This document shows, in pieces, positions 24,769 to 33,290 of a stretch of DNA of 64,000 nt. The notes beneath the pieces are model-generated. The model saw only the letters and a program-made list of their open reading frames with translations, did not search any database and was not told where the DNA came from. The stretch lies in contig NZ_CP100400.1 of NCBI RefSeq assembly GCF_024218795.1, forward strand, positions 806,001 through 870,000, in the 5' to 3' direction. How positions within the stretch are numbered: the stretch's first letter is position 1; each line of letters opens with the position of its first letter. Source of the DNA: Halorussus aquaticus. GTDB lineage: Archaea; Halobacteriota; Halobacteria; Halobacteriales; Haladaptataceae. The translations under genes and the position numbers were made by a program.

Positions 24769-25524
24769 CTACTCCCGGACCAACTCCGGGCCGTCCTCGC
24801 CGTCGGCGACGCGGAGGCCCCACTCGCGGAGCAGCGTCGTGGTGTGCTCGGGGACCGCACGACCGGCGGATATCCGGGCGTTCAGGACCGCGACGAGCGA
24901 GGCGAGGTCCGCGCCGGTCTCGACGGTGGTGTTGGCGGGCAGGAACCCGACCTCGTGGCCCGCGTCGGCGGCGCGAGTCGCCAGCGTCTCGACTTCGGGC
25001 GTGGCGTAGGCGTCCTCGAAGTCGATGGTCTCGGTGAACCCAGCGAAGTGGACCCGGCCGCTCTCGCTCGGGCCGAGGACGACCTCGTTGCGCCGGAGTT
25101 TCATCGCGGCGCTGTCTATCTCCTTGCGCGTGAGCATCGGCGCGGTGCCGGGCGCGACCGCGGCCGACTGCACCTCCTCCTCTTCGAGCAGGTGGGAGAC
25201 CGTGTTGCCCGCGCGTGCGGAGACGGTGGACCCGACCTGCACCTCGAAGCGGGCCTCGCCGGGGTCCGCGAGGGCGTCGGTCACGAGCGCGCGGACCTCT
25301 GCCTCGGCCTGCTGGTCGCCGTCGTGACCCTCGGGAATCGACTCCTCGTCGCGGTAGTTGACCAGCAGTTCGCCACCGCTCCGTTCGACGGCGCGGACGG
25401 TGTCCTTCAGCGTCGCGGCGTAGAGGTCGGCCGCCTCCGCCGGGGAGAGCGGCGACGACTCGGCGAGTCTGGGCAGCACTAACCCCGGACGCGGCGGGTC
25501 CGCGAAGACGGCGATGACGGTCAT
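24769..25524 (-). CDS. DUF2064-like / nucleotidyl-glycosyltransferase-like protein
   Basis: A 251-residue protein whose start, MTVIAVFADPPRPGLVLPRLAESSPLSPAEAADLY, matches the N-terminus of DUF2064 (glycosyltransferase-A-like, related to CofC). In the classic family this is FAKxPxPGxVKTRL; here VLPRL replaces the basic KTRL, so substrate binding may differ. A central PGTAPMLTRKEIDSAAMKLRRNEVVLGPSESG corresponds to the usual DGPxL...A...LGPxxDGG region. The nucleotide-sugar or phosphate substrate is unknown. The ATG at 25524 was chosen over upstream shadow sequence. Confidence 0.75.
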   Translation of the reverse strand: MTVIAVFADPPRPGLVLPRLAESSPLSPAEAADLYAATLKDTVRAVERSGGELLVNYRDEESIPEGHDGDQQAEAEVRALVTDALADPGEARFEVQVGSTVSARAGNTVSHLLEEEEVQSAAVAPGTAPMLTRKEIDSAAMKLRRNEVVLGPSESGRVHFAGFTETIDFEDAYATPEVETLATRAADAGHEVGFLPANTTVETGADLASLVAVLNARISAGRAVPEHTTTLLREWGLRVADGEDGPELVRE

Positions 25525-25644
25525 ACCCCTACCTTCCGGTCGGGCGGCCTTGAAAGTCGCCATTTGTCCGTCCGACCGCCGCGCGGCCCGCGCGCCGACC
25601 ACAGAGAGACCTGTTTTTTGTCACTGGCGGCCGACCGTCCCCGC

Positions 25645-25848
25645 ATGGACTGGTGGAAACCGCTCGCCGCGCTCTCGGTCGCACTGGTCGCGTTCCTCGC
25701 GGTCGGCGGACTGGTCGGTCTCGTCGGCGCAGTGCTCGAAAACCTCGCCGCGCTCGCGGCCGTCGGTCTCGTACTCGCGGCGGTCCTCGCGTGGAGCAGG
25801 TGGGGAAGCGGACCGAACCGCTGGCTGTCGAACCCCTACTGGGAGTAA
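25645..25848 (+). CDS. Small membrane protein
   Basis: A 67-residue protein with two adjacent hydrophobic helices (about 6-30 and 33-50: LAALSVALVAFLAVGGLVGLVG, LAALAAVGLVLAAVLAW) and a short Trp/Asn-rich C-terminus ending LSNPYWE. The ATG at 25645 is preceded by a T-rich element (CTGTTTTTTG near 25611). The family is a haloarchaeal hypothetical; function unknown. It is divergent from the DUF2064-like gene and convergent with the glycosylase gene. Confidence 0.7.
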   Translation: MDWWKPLAALSVALVAFLAVGGLVGLVGAVLENLAALAAVGLVLAAVLAWSRWGSGPNRWLSNPYWE

Positions 25849-25860
25849 CGACCCGCGGAC

Positions 25861-26493
25861 TCAGCGACCGCGCCGCCCCTTCGTCTGGCGGTAGTCGCGG
25901 TCCATCAGCGACGAGAAGTGGTCGAGGAACGCCTCTCGCTCGGCGTCGGTCTGGTCGAGCGGGTCGGCCATCGGCACGATTTCGAAGCCTCTGCCCCGGA
26001 TAGTCGTGGCGTGGTCCTCGGCCGCGTCGAACTCCTCGGCGGGCGCGGTGGTGTATTCGGTCGCGATTTCCGAGAGGGCGCGCTGACCGACCGGTACGAG
26101 TATCTCCGGGTTTATCATCCGAATCTCGGCGTTGAGGTAGGGTTCGCACGTCCGAATCTCCTCGTCGGTCGGCGCGCGCTCGGGGGTGTGACACCGCGCG
26201 AGGTAGGTCACGAAGGCGTTGTCGAGTTCCGGTTCGTCGTCGCTCGGCAGGGAGTTGTTGAGTCCGAGCAGACCAAGTACGTGCTGGAGGGCCTCGCCGC
26301 GCTCGTCGCCCGTGAAGGGGACGCCGGTCCGGTCGGCCCCCTCCTCGGGCACCTCGCCGACGAACAGGAAGTCCGCACCCACGTCGCCGTACCCGTGGAC
26401 GACCTGCTCGCGAGTCGCGCAGAGTTCCGGGCAGTTCTCGCAGTCGGCGTCCATCCCGAAGGGGTTCGAGCGAGTCTGCTGGTTCGCGTCCAT
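25861..26493 (-). CDS. Family 4-like uracil-DNA glycosylase (Fe-S)
   Basis: A 210-residue base-excision-repair-type glycosylase. Four cysteines fit the [4Fe-4S] cluster of family 4: C18, C21, C101 and C116. The active-site motif region is FVGEVPEEGADRTGVPFTGDERG (about 45-67), and ILVPVGQRALSEI is the second strand. The usual HPS/HPA motif near the C-terminus is not visible; PMADPLDQTDAE occupies that place, so activity may differ from canonical UDGs. The ATG at 26493 gives the family start; longer upstream frame is shadow. Confidence 0.85.
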   Translation of the reverse strand: MDANQQTRSNPFGMDADCENCPELCATREQVVHGYGDVGADFLFVGEVPEEGADRTGVPFTGDERGEALQHVLGLLGLNNSLPSDDEPELDNAFVTYLARCHTPERAPTDEEIRTCEPYLNAEIRMINPEILVPVGQRALSEIATEYTTAPAEEFDAAEDHATTIRGRGFEIVPMADPLDQTDAEREAFLDHFSSLMDRDYRQTKGRRGR

Positions 26494-26575
26494 CGTCGGA
26501 ATCGTGGGGACGCCGCGGTAAAAACCGGTCGGAGCGCCCCGTGCGTTCGGCCGAGTGCGCCCGTCCGTTCGGCCC

Positions 26576-27469
26576 CTACTCGGTCTGGGGTGTCTCGTCG
26601 CCACCGACGGCCTTCCGGAGATAGGGTTCGACGCGCTCGAAGTACTCGCCCGGCCCGACTCGCTCGCGCTCGCGGTCGTACGCCACCATCCCGAAGTCGG
26701 CCAGTTTCGGCAGGTGGACGTGTTTCAGCGACGCCGTCACCTGCTGACGGTCGAGAGAGGTGCGTGCGGCCACGCCGTCGGCTATTTCGGCGAGGGCGGT
26801 CGATTCCTGCCCGGTCAGTTCGGCGAGGACGTAGCGTCGTCGCGGGTCCGAGACGGCGTCGAAGCAGTCGCTTACCGACGGTTCCGACACCGCCTCCGTC
26901 GCGCTCTCGACGCACTCGACGACCGTATCGAACAGCGACGCGACCTCCCGGACGGTCGCCCGGTCGTGGGCCGCGGGCGTCAGGCAGAAGTAACCGACGG
27001 TGTCGCGGGCGTCCAGCGCCCTGAGCAGGCGTCGGAGGAACTCGACCGCGGTCCCGGCGTCCCAGTGGTCGAGGAACTCGGTCACCGAGTCGAAGTACGC
27101 GACGGTCCGGCCGTCGGCGGGCCACGCGTCGAGGTAGCCGGTCACGGCGCTGCGTATCGCTTGGGCGTCTCCGGGGTCGGGGACGCCCCGGACGACGTTT
27201 CGGTCGGTGGGAGTCGTGGCGGTCGCCGACCGCATCTGTTCGCCGACGCTGACGACGCCGACGTTCCGCGGTCGTCGGCCGATTCGCTCGCGCCACGTTT
27301 CGAGTAGTTCCTCCGGCCCCTCGTAGGTGACCGCCAGCGCGTCGGTGGGTTCGTTCACCGTGAGCGCGTCGAACAGGAGGTCGAGCGACGACGCGTCACA
27401 CTGCCGACGCATGACGAGCGTGTGGGGGTCCGCATCGATGCAAGTCCGCACTAACTTCGTATCTTGCAC
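26576..27469 (-). CDS. DUF7504-DUF7344 regulator
   Basis: A 297-residue two-part protein. Residues 1-200 resemble the RecA/KaiC-like DUF7504 fold without a Walker motif (VAYFDSVTEFLDHWDAGTAVEFLRRLLRALDARD). Residues about 205-285 are a DUF7344 winged helix (CFDAVSDPRRRYVLAEL, ASLKHVHLPKLADFGMVAYD). A full Shine-Dalgarno GGAGGTGA spans 27475-27482, so the GTG at 27469, five bases downstream, is preferred over the GTG at 27478 that lies inside it. It follows the HalOD1 gene directly and is surely co-transcribed. Confidence 0.82.
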   Translation of the reverse strand: MQDTKLVRTCIDADPHTLVMRRQCDASSLDLLFDALTVNEPTDALAVTYEGPEELLETWRERIGRRPRNVGVVSVGEQMRSATATTPTDRNVVRGVPDPGDAQAIRSAVTGYLDAWPADGRTVAYFDSVTEFLDHWDAGTAVEFLRRLLRALDARDTVGYFCLTPAAHDRATVREVASLFDTVVECVESATEAVSEPSVSDCFDAVSDPRRRYVLAELTGQESTALAEIADGVAARTSLDRQQVTASLKHVHLPKLADFGMVAYDRERERVGPGEYFERVEPYLRKAVGGDETPQTE

Positions 27470-27474
27470 ACCAC

Positions 27475-27482
27475 TCACCTCC
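27475..27482 (-). promoter_or_regulatory. Shine-Dalgarno that sets the regulator start
   Basis: GGAGGTGA on the minus strand, directly after the HalOD1 stop. It is fully complementary to the 3' end of haloarchaeal 16S rRNA and has five-base spacing to the GTG at 27469. Confidence 0.65.
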
Positions 27483-27803
27483 TCACTCGGCGTCGGAGAC
27501 GGACTCGTCTACGATTCGGACCCGACCGTCGCTCCGGACGAGGACTTCGAGACCGGAGACTCGGAACGTGACCTGCGCGTCACCTTCGCAGTCGGCGAAG
27601 AGCGCGTCCAACGCGTCCGGGTCGATAGTCTCCGAGAGCGGGATGACGGTCTGGGTCGGATCGACGCCAGCGACCTCAGCTATCGCCGCGATGACGGTGT
27701 CGCTGACCGTCGTCTGCCCCTCCGGGTCGTACGTCGCGCGGTAGACTCCGGAGCGGTCCGGTGCTTCCGTCAGCCCCGAGCTTTCACTGATATCGTTTCC
27801 CAT
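27483..27803 (-). CDS. HalOD1 output-domain protein
   Basis: A 106-residue HalOD1 protein: GVYRATYDPEGQTTVSDTVIAAIAEVAGVDPTQTVIPLSETIDPDALDALFAD is the conserved core, and VTFRVSGLEVLVRSDGRVRI closes the domain. No sensor domain is attached. The ATG at 27803 is preferred over a GTG at 27818. As at 2843-3205, it is followed immediately by a DUF7344-containing protein, so this pair recurs. Two inverted repeats lie across its promoter. Confidence 0.85.
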   Translation of the reverse strand: MGNDISESSGLTEAPDRSGVYRATYDPEGQTTVSDTVIAAIAEVAGVDPTQTVIPLSETIDPDALDALFADCEGDAQVTFRVSGLEVLVRSDGRVRIVDESVSDAE

Positions 27804-27811
27804 GTTACTTT

Positions 27812-27865
27812 TGGACACAGTTCTCGACCTTGTCCATTATTACTGTGGTATGGGTAATAAATTTA
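27812..27865 (-). promoter_or_regulatory. Promoter with two inverted repeats
   Basis: TGGACA (27812-27817) and TGTCCA (27831-27836) form one inverted repeat; TTATTAC (27837-27843) and GTAATAA (27854-27860) form another, immediately upstream. The second overlaps the minus-strand AT-rich TATA region (27856-27865); the first spans the expected start site near 27832. Both are operator candidates for the HalOD1-DUF7344 operon. Confidence 0.5.
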
Positions 27866-28061
27866 CGGCAGTTTGCGGGAGACGCCGCGACAGACTTCTG
27901 GACATCGTAAGTGACCGTTGTCGGGGAATCGGACCGGTGATATCGCTACAACGGTTCACGACGATTCGTAACCTCCCATTACGAGAGTCCCACTCACCGA
28001 AAGCGTACCAACGGTTGCCTCCTTTTAATCCCCTCGCCGATAAGCTATCCGTGGGGGTTTC

Positions 28062-28709
28062 ATGACACGACAGACATCCCGCCGCCGCTTCCTGAAAGCG
28101 ACGGCAGCGACAGGTGCACTGGCCGGTCTGAACGCGACGGTCCTCGCACAGGGCCAAGAGGCGGACCAAGTAATCCTACTCGGCGGATACACGCGGGCGT
28201 GGCAGGGCTACCGTCTGCCGGGCGAGGCGACCGCCGAGGGGTCGTCGAATCCGACGCTGAACCTGCAGGAGGGGACGACGTACACGCTGCTCTGGCAGAA
28301 CGGCGACGGCGTCGGACACAACATCGCCATACAGGACGACCAGGGGAACAACCTCGAAGTCCTCGAACCGATTTCGGTCCAAGCCGACACGTTCCAGCAG
28401 ATAAACCAGACGGAGGAGAACCAGACCGTCTCGCTCAACATCTCGCAGGGTAACGTCACCGGCGTCAGTAACGTGACCGACGGTCAGCAGAACATGACCG
28501 GGCAAGCGCAGGGTCAACAGACGACGCTCGAATCGCTCGTCGCCAAGACGGAGGTCATCTCCGAGGAGGGCGCGGTGCAGGGCGTCAGATTCACCGCCTC
28601 GCCGGAGATGGCCCAGTACATCTGTCTGGTCCACCCGAACACGATGGTCGGCGACGTCAGCGTTCAGAGCGGTGGCGGCGGCGGTGGCGCCAACAACAGT
28701 TCGTCGTAA
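28062..28709 (+). CDS. Secreted cupredoxin-like copper protein
   Basis: A 215-residue exported protein with a twin-arginine signal (SRRRFLKATAATGALAG). The cupredoxin domain has the type-1 copper ligands H86 (GVGHNIAI), C188, H191 and M195 (YICLVHPNTMVGDV). The Cys-His-Met spacing is C-x2-H-x3-M, one shorter at Met than halocyanin. Between them is a Gln/Asn/Thr-rich insertion (about 112-150) with at least six N-glycosylation sequons, and the C-terminus is Gly/Asn/Ser-rich. It probably carries electrons at the cell surface. It has a TATA-like element near 28022-28028. Confidence 0.87.
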   Translation: MTRQTSRRRFLKATAATGALAGLNATVLAQGQEADQVILLGGYTRAWQGYRLPGEATAEGSSNPTLNLQEGTTYTLLWQNGDGVGHNIAIQDDQGNNLEVLEPISVQADTFQQINQTEENQTVSLNISQGNVTGVSNVTDGQQNMTGQAQGQQTTLESLVAKTEVISEEGAVQGVRFTASPEMAQYICLVHPNTMVGDVSVQSGGGGGGANNSSS

Positions 28710-28799
28710 CCGACGCTTCCGAGACCGGCAGTCGAACCAACTGCTTTTTCTCCGCACCGACGGGAGACGCTCGTTCGACCGCAGTCGCGCTCGGTTACG

Positions 28800-29966
28800 T
28801 CACTCGTTCCGGGGACTGCTCGGGTGGTAGTCGGTGTCGTACTCGCCGGGCCGGTCGTCCACTCGGTCGGGGTTGATGCGACCACCCAACAGCATGAAGT
28901 CCACCAGCGTCACCGCCAGCATGGCCTCAACGACTGGGACGCCGCGGGGCGGAAGCACGGGGTCGTGGCGACCGATGACCTGCTCCTCGCGCTCCTCGCC
29001 GGTCTCCCAGTCCACCGTGGTCTGGGACTTCGGAATCGAGGTGGGCGCGTGGAGCGTGACCTCGCCGTAGATGGGTTCGCCCGTGGTGATGCCGCCTTGG
29101 AGACCGCCGTGGTCGTTCTCCACCGGCACGGGGTCGCTCTCCTCGGGGTTCTCCGGGTCTTCGAACTTCCACTCGTCGTTGCGCTCGCTGCCGGTGTACT
29201 CGCGGGCCTCGCGGCCGAGTCCGAACTCGAAGGCGGTGGTGGCCGGGACGCTCATCATGGCCTGCCCGAGACGGGCCTCGACCGAGTCGAACCGGGGCGC
29301 GCCGAGTCCGCGCGGGACGCCGCGGGCCTCGAAGTAGATGGACCCGCCGATGGAGTCGCCCTCCTGCTGGTACTCGTCGATTCGCTCGCGCATCCGCTCG
29401 GCCGTCTCGGGGTGGGCGCACCTGACCTCGTTCTCCTCGCTGTGGTCGAGCATCTGCTCGAAGGAGACCTCGGGGGCCTCGATGTCGCCTATCTGGTTGA
29501 CGTGGGCCTTCAGTTCGATTCCTTCCCGCTCCAGAATCTTCTTGGCTATCGCGCCCGCCGCGACCCAGTTGACCGTCTCGCGCGCCGACGACCGGCCGCC
29601 GCCGCCCCAGTTGCGCGTCCCGAACTTCGCCGAGTAGGTGAAGTCGCCGTGACTGGGTCGGGGCGCGGTAACGAACGGTTCGTACTTCTCGGACTGCGCG
29701 TCTTTGTTCTCGATGACCATTCCGATGGGCGTGCCGGTGGTGTACCCCTCCTGTAAGCCCGACTTAATCGACACGTGGTCGGGTTCGCCCCGACTCGTAG
29801 TTATCATCGACTGGCCGGGCTTGCGCCGGTCGAGGTCGGCCTGTACGTCCTCTTCTGAGAGTTCGAGACCCGCCGGGCATCCCGAGACGGTGACCCCCAT
29901 CGCCTCGCCGTGACTCTCGCCGAACGTCGTGAACTGGAAGAGGCGACCGAAGCTGTTTCCGTTCAT
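28800..29966 (-). CDS. aroC: Chorismate synthase
   Basis: Converts EPSP to chorismate using reduced FMN, the last shikimate-pathway step. The 388-residue protein has the three family signatures: FTTFGESHGEAMGVTVSGCPAG at the N-terminus, NWGGGGRSSARETVNWVAAGAIAKKIL in the middle, and the C-terminal RHDPVLPPRGVPVVEAMLAVTLVDFML. Length and motifs are intact. It is monocistronic and 7 kb from aroA. A poly-T tract past the upstream cupredoxin gene (about 28742-28748) separates them. Confidence 0.96.
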   Translation of the reverse strand: MNGNSFGRLFQFTTFGESHGEAMGVTVSGCPAGLELSEEDVQADLDRRKPGQSMITTSRGEPDHVSIKSGLQEGYTTGTPIGMVIENKDAQSEKYEPFVTAPRPSHGDFTYSAKFGTRNWGGGGRSSARETVNWVAAGAIAKKILEREGIELKAHVNQIGDIEAPEVSFEQMLDHSEENEVRCAHPETAERMRERIDEYQQEGDSIGGSIYFEARGVPRGLGAPRFDSVEARLGQAMMSVPATTAFEFGLGREAREYTGSERNDEWKFEDPENPEESDPVPVENDHGGLQGGITTGEPIYGEVTLHAPTSIPKSQTTVDWETGEEREEQVIGRHDPVLPPRGVPVVEAMLAVTLVDFMLLGGRINPDRVDDRPGEYDTDYHPSSPRNE

Positions 29967-30105
29967 TAGGGGAACCTTGGTGGGGGCCGGTATTTATGGT
30001 TTGGAGTAGGCGCAAATGGGTCCTGCTCCCCGAGTCCGGTCGGGCATCGACGCGCGAACTGTCACCGACCGAAGAAATAAGGAACGGCGCGCCGGTCTTC
30101 CGCCC

Positions 30106-31086
30106 ATGCTCTTCGCGGGAAGCGACGACGGCGTCTACCGAATCGCCGACGTCCGAGAACCCGGAGAATCGCCAGCCGAGAAGGTCCTCGACGCGGAACA
30201 GATGTATCGTCTCTACCAGTCCGACGCGGTGGACGGACTGTTCGGGACCGCAGAGTCGGGACTGTACTACTCGCCGGACGGAAGCGAGTGGACTCCCCTC
30301 GCGCTCCCGGAGGCTAAGGTGTACGCGGTCACCGCCGCACCGTCGGGCGATAGGCTCTACGTCGGAACGCGGCCCGCCCGCGTGTTCGCCGCCGAGTTGG
30401 ACGGCGGCGTCCCGACCGACGAGGGCGACTGGGAGGAAGGCCCCGGATTCCGCGAGTTACGCGAGCGGGCCGACTGGGGCATCCCCCGTCACGACGGCGT
30501 CTCGCAGGTCCGGAGCCTCCGGACTCACTCGGCCGCGCCCGACCGAATCGTCGCTGGCGTCGAGGTCGGCGGCGTCCACGTCAGCGACGACCGGGGGGAG
30601 ACGTGGACGAGAAGGTGCATCGACGGGTTCGACGCGCCTCACACCGACGACATCCATCACGTCGCGCTGGCCGATGCCGAGACCTTGGTCGCCTCGACGG
30701 GCAGCGGACTCTACCGCTCCACCGACGTCGGCCGCACGTGGGAGCGACTGGACGACGACCACCGACAGCGGTACTTCCGCGGGGCCTTCGTCCGCGACGG
30801 CGTCGTCTACGCCGGCGGCGCACCGGCGTCCTCGGCGTCTTGGGAAGAGGACGCCGACCACGCGCTGTTCGAGTCCCGCGACGGTGAGCGCCTCGACCGG
30901 GTGTCGTCGCCGACGCCGGAGGCTGTCGCACTCGGTTGGTGCGAGGCCGACGGCGACGTGCTGACCGCGACCCACCGAGGCCGACTGCTCCGGCGCGGGG
31001 CCGACGGCTGGCGGGCGGTCGGAACGGTGCCGACGCCCGGGAGCGTGCGCGGTCGGTACCTCCCGCTGTCGTGGGGCGAACCCTGA
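30106..31086 (+). CDS. BNR/Asp-box repeat beta-propeller protein
   Basis: A 326-residue protein built of sialidase-like repeats. Asp-box motifs of the S/x-D-x-G-x-T-W type appear as YSPDGSEWTPL, VSDDRGETWTRR and STDVGRTWERLDDDH. This gives a predicted six- to seven-bladed beta-propeller with no signal peptide, hence cytoplasmic. No catalytic residues of true sialidases are evident, and the ligand is unknown. The ATG at 30106 opens MLFAGSDDGVYRI, a typical first blade. It is divergent from aroC. Confidence 0.82.
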   Translation: MLFAGSDDGVYRIADVREPGESPAEKVLDAEQMYRLYQSDAVDGLFGTAESGLYYSPDGSEWTPLALPEAKVYAVTAAPSGDRLYVGTRPARVFAAELDGGVPTDEGDWEEGPGFRELRERADWGIPRHDGVSQVRSLRTHSAAPDRIVAGVEVGGVHVSDDRGETWTRRCIDGFDAPHTDDIHHVALADAETLVASTGSGLYRSTDVGRTWERLDDDHRQRYFRGAFVRDGVVYAGGAPASSASWEEDADHALFESRDGERLDRVSSPTPEAVALGWCEADGDVLTATHRGRLLRRGADGWRAVGTVPTPGSVRGRYLPLSWGEP

Positions 31087-31137
31087 CCCGCGGCGACGGC
31101 CGGAGACGGAGCGTCCGAAACCCTCGTCGCGTCTCCG

Positions 31138-32160
31138 TCACCCGACCGAGAGCGCGCGCTCCAGCAGGTCGGCGTCGTAGCACTCGCGGGTCTGGGACTC
31201 GCGGGCGTCGTGGACCGCGCGGACCGTCTCGACCGTGTTCTCGAACCCCTTGAACGTCGCCTCGTCCACCATCTGGCCGTCGATGGACACCGCGCCGGTC
31301 CCGTCGTCTTTCGCCTCGGTGAAGGCCGCTATCTTCCGGACCGCTTCGCGGAGTTCGTCGCTGGTCGGCAGGTGGATGCGGTTGGACTGCTCGGTCTGGT
31401 TGGGGTGGAGCGACCAGCTCCCGTCGAGACCGACCCGCGCCTCGCGCTCGACGTGCTCGGCGTACTCGTCTCCATTATAGAATGTTACGCCTGCGCGTTC
31501 GCGAAAGAGGCGGTCGAAGGGACCGCCGATTGCCAGCAGGTCGTTGGCGCTGGCCTCGTTCGACATCGCCTCGTAGAGACCGGGCCACGTCGGTCTCCTG
31601 CCGACCGCCCGACCGCCGAGTTCCGCGGCGTAGTCCACCGGACCGAAGACCAGCGCCGCGAGGCGCGAGTCGGTGCCGAGGCGGGCTATCTCCCGGAGGT
31701 CGGAGCGAGCGCGCGCGGTCTCCACGATGACGGCCAGTTCGACGTCGTGGCCCGTCTCCCGCGCCGCGGCTTCGACCGCCGCCTCGGCCGCCTCCACGTC
31801 GGCGCGTCGCCCGACCTTGGGGACGACCACGCCGTCGAGGTGTTCGCCGACCGACTCCGCGAGGGTCGCTATCTGGTCGCGGCCGCGCTCGCGGGCCGCC
31901 TCGTCGTCGTACCCCCACTCGACGCGGGGCCAGATTTCCCCCGCGAACTCCGGGGCGTACTCCGGCAGGAGGTCCCGGACGTTCCGCAGGGCCTCCTCTT
32001 TCCGGTCGGGCGCGGTGCCGTCTTCGAGGTCGGGCACCAGCCAGTCGGGTGCCTGCCACCCCTCGGCGGCGAGACCCGAGCGGAGGTACTTCGCGCTGTC
32101 GTCGCGGGCGACGCCAGCGGGCGCGGTCTGGAACGTTCGGCAGAGTCGTGTGGTCGTCAT
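31138..32160 (-). CDS. mcl: Beta-methylmalyl-CoA lyase (HpcH/HpaI aldolase family)
   Basis: Cleaves beta-methylmalyl-CoA to glyoxylate and propionyl-CoA, the last special step of the methylaspartate cycle. The 340-residue protein is a CitE-like TIM barrel: WLVPDLEDGTAP, VVVPKVGRRADVE, ELAVIVETARARSDL with the metal-binding Glu, LVFGPVDYAAELGG with the Asp, and SLHPNQTEQSN near the C-terminus. The assignment to this substrate rests on its place behind mch, mal, mamB and mamA. Last gene of the operon, starting 23 bases after the mch stop. Confidence 0.9.
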   Translation of the reverse strand: MTTTRLCRTFQTAPAGVARDDSAKYLRSGLAAEGWQAPDWLVPDLEDGTAPDRKEEALRNVRDLLPEYAPEFAGEIWPRVEWGYDDEAARERGRDQIATLAESVGEHLDGVVVPKVGRRADVEAAEAAVEAAARETGHDVELAVIVETARARSDLREIARLGTDSRLAALVFGPVDYAAELGGRAVGRRPTWPGLYEAMSNEASANDLLAIGGPFDRLFRERAGVTFYNGDEYAEHVEREARVGLDGSWSLHPNQTEQSNRIHLPTSDELREAVRKIAAFTEAKDDGTGAVSIDGQMVDEATFKGFENTVETVRAVHDARESQTRECYDADLLERALSVG

Positions 32161-32183
32161 GGTTGAGTTCTGGTTTCTGGTCG

Positions 32184-33290
32184 TCAGTCTCGTCTCCGGA
32201 CGAGCGCGGTTCGCGTCCCGGAGTAGACAGGTTCGTCGCGCTGGTTGAACGCGACGTGTTCGAAGGTGACTTCGCCCGCGTCCGGGCCGCCCTCGGGACC
32301 GTCCGCGAGGGCCGCGCCGCGGTCGGTCTCCGTCGCGTCGAGGACGCGGGTGAAGCCGTAGACGGTGTCGCCGACCGTCACGAAGTCGTGGAACCGCTCG
32401 TCGTCGCAGGACACCTCGCACAGGGTCCGCTCGTCCGAGCGGGCGTGCCCGAGCGCGATGGAGCGAGTCACGTCGCCGTAGGCGACGATTTCGCCCGACG
32501 GCGAGTCGGCCATCGCGTCGGCGTTGTGGTGTTGCTTCGCGGTGTTGAGCGTCGCCAGCGGGAGTTGGGCGACGGTCGTGTCGTCGATGGTGCGCCCGCG
32601 CTCGTGGCGGTAGGCGACCGCGGCGTCCCGACCGTCGGCCCGGTCGAGCGCGTCCCGGAAGTCCTCGAAATACCCGCCGTCGGGCGCGAGCAGTTCCTCG
32701 GCAATGTCGGGGTCGGCGCGCTCCGCTTGCCCGTCCTCAGAGTCTCCCGCGCTGGCCCCTTCGCCGTCGGCCGCGATTGGCTCCCGGCGCGGAATCATGT
32801 TGGTCCGCGAATACGAGAGCAGGCGGTCGCCCGTCGCGGCGTCGTAGCCTGTCGTCTCCCACGTCACGATGCCGTAGGCCGGGCGCGAACTCGACTCGGC
32901 CGTCTCCTCGACCACCGACTCCACGCGGAGTTCGGTCCCCGGCGGGACGCCGGGTCGGTGGTACCGCAGGTCCTCGCGCCCGAGGAAGTAGCCGCCCTTC
33001 TCGCTCAGGTCCTCGACGCTCGCGCCCATCACGCAGGCCAGCAGGTAGTCGGGGTGGACCGGCACCTCGTCGTAGCCCCGGGTCCGGGCGACCGAGGGCC
33101 GCCAGTACGCCGGGTCGTGGTTGAGCGTCTGCCCGGCCCAGAGTTCCGACCCGTGGCGCGAGAGGCGGAGGCCCGGGTCGTGTTCGACGGTCTCGCCCTC
33201 GGCGAAGTCCTCGAAGCAGTTGCCCTTCTCGCGGGTCTCGGCGCGCTCCAGCGCCGCGGCGAACGCGTCGGCGTCGGTCCAGTCAGTCAT
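32184..33290 (-). CDS. mch: Mesaconyl-CoA hydratase (MaoC family)
   Basis: Hydrates mesaconyl-CoA to beta-methylmalyl-CoA. The 368-residue protein is a double hot-dog MaoC-type hydratase: GNCFEDFAEGETVEHDPGLRLSRHGSELWAGQTLNHDPAYW in the first fold, VPVHPDYLLACVMG, and GYFLGREDLRYHRPGVPPGTELRVES; the second fold starts near residue 205 (YFEDFRDALDRADGRD) after an acidic linker rich in Glu, Asp and Ala (about 172-195). Its ATG overlaps the mal stop by eight bases, so the two are translationally coupled. Confidence 0.9.
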   Translation of the reverse strand: MTDWTDADAFAAALERAETREKGNCFEDFAEGETVEHDPGLRLSRHGSELWAGQTLNHDPAYWRPSVARTRGYDEVPVHPDYLLACVMGASVEDLSEKGGYFLGREDLRYHRPGVPPGTELRVESVVEETAESSSRPAYGIVTWETTGYDAATGDRLLSYSRTNMIPRREPIAADGEGASAGDSEDGQAERADPDIAEELLAPDGGYFEDFRDALDRADGRDAAVAYRHERGRTIDDTTVAQLPLATLNTAKQHHNADAMADSPSGEIVAYGDVTRSIALGHARSDERTLCEVSCDDERFHDFVTVGDTVYGFTRVLDATETDRGAALADGPEGGPDAGEVTFEHVAFNQRDEPVYSGTRTALVRRRD

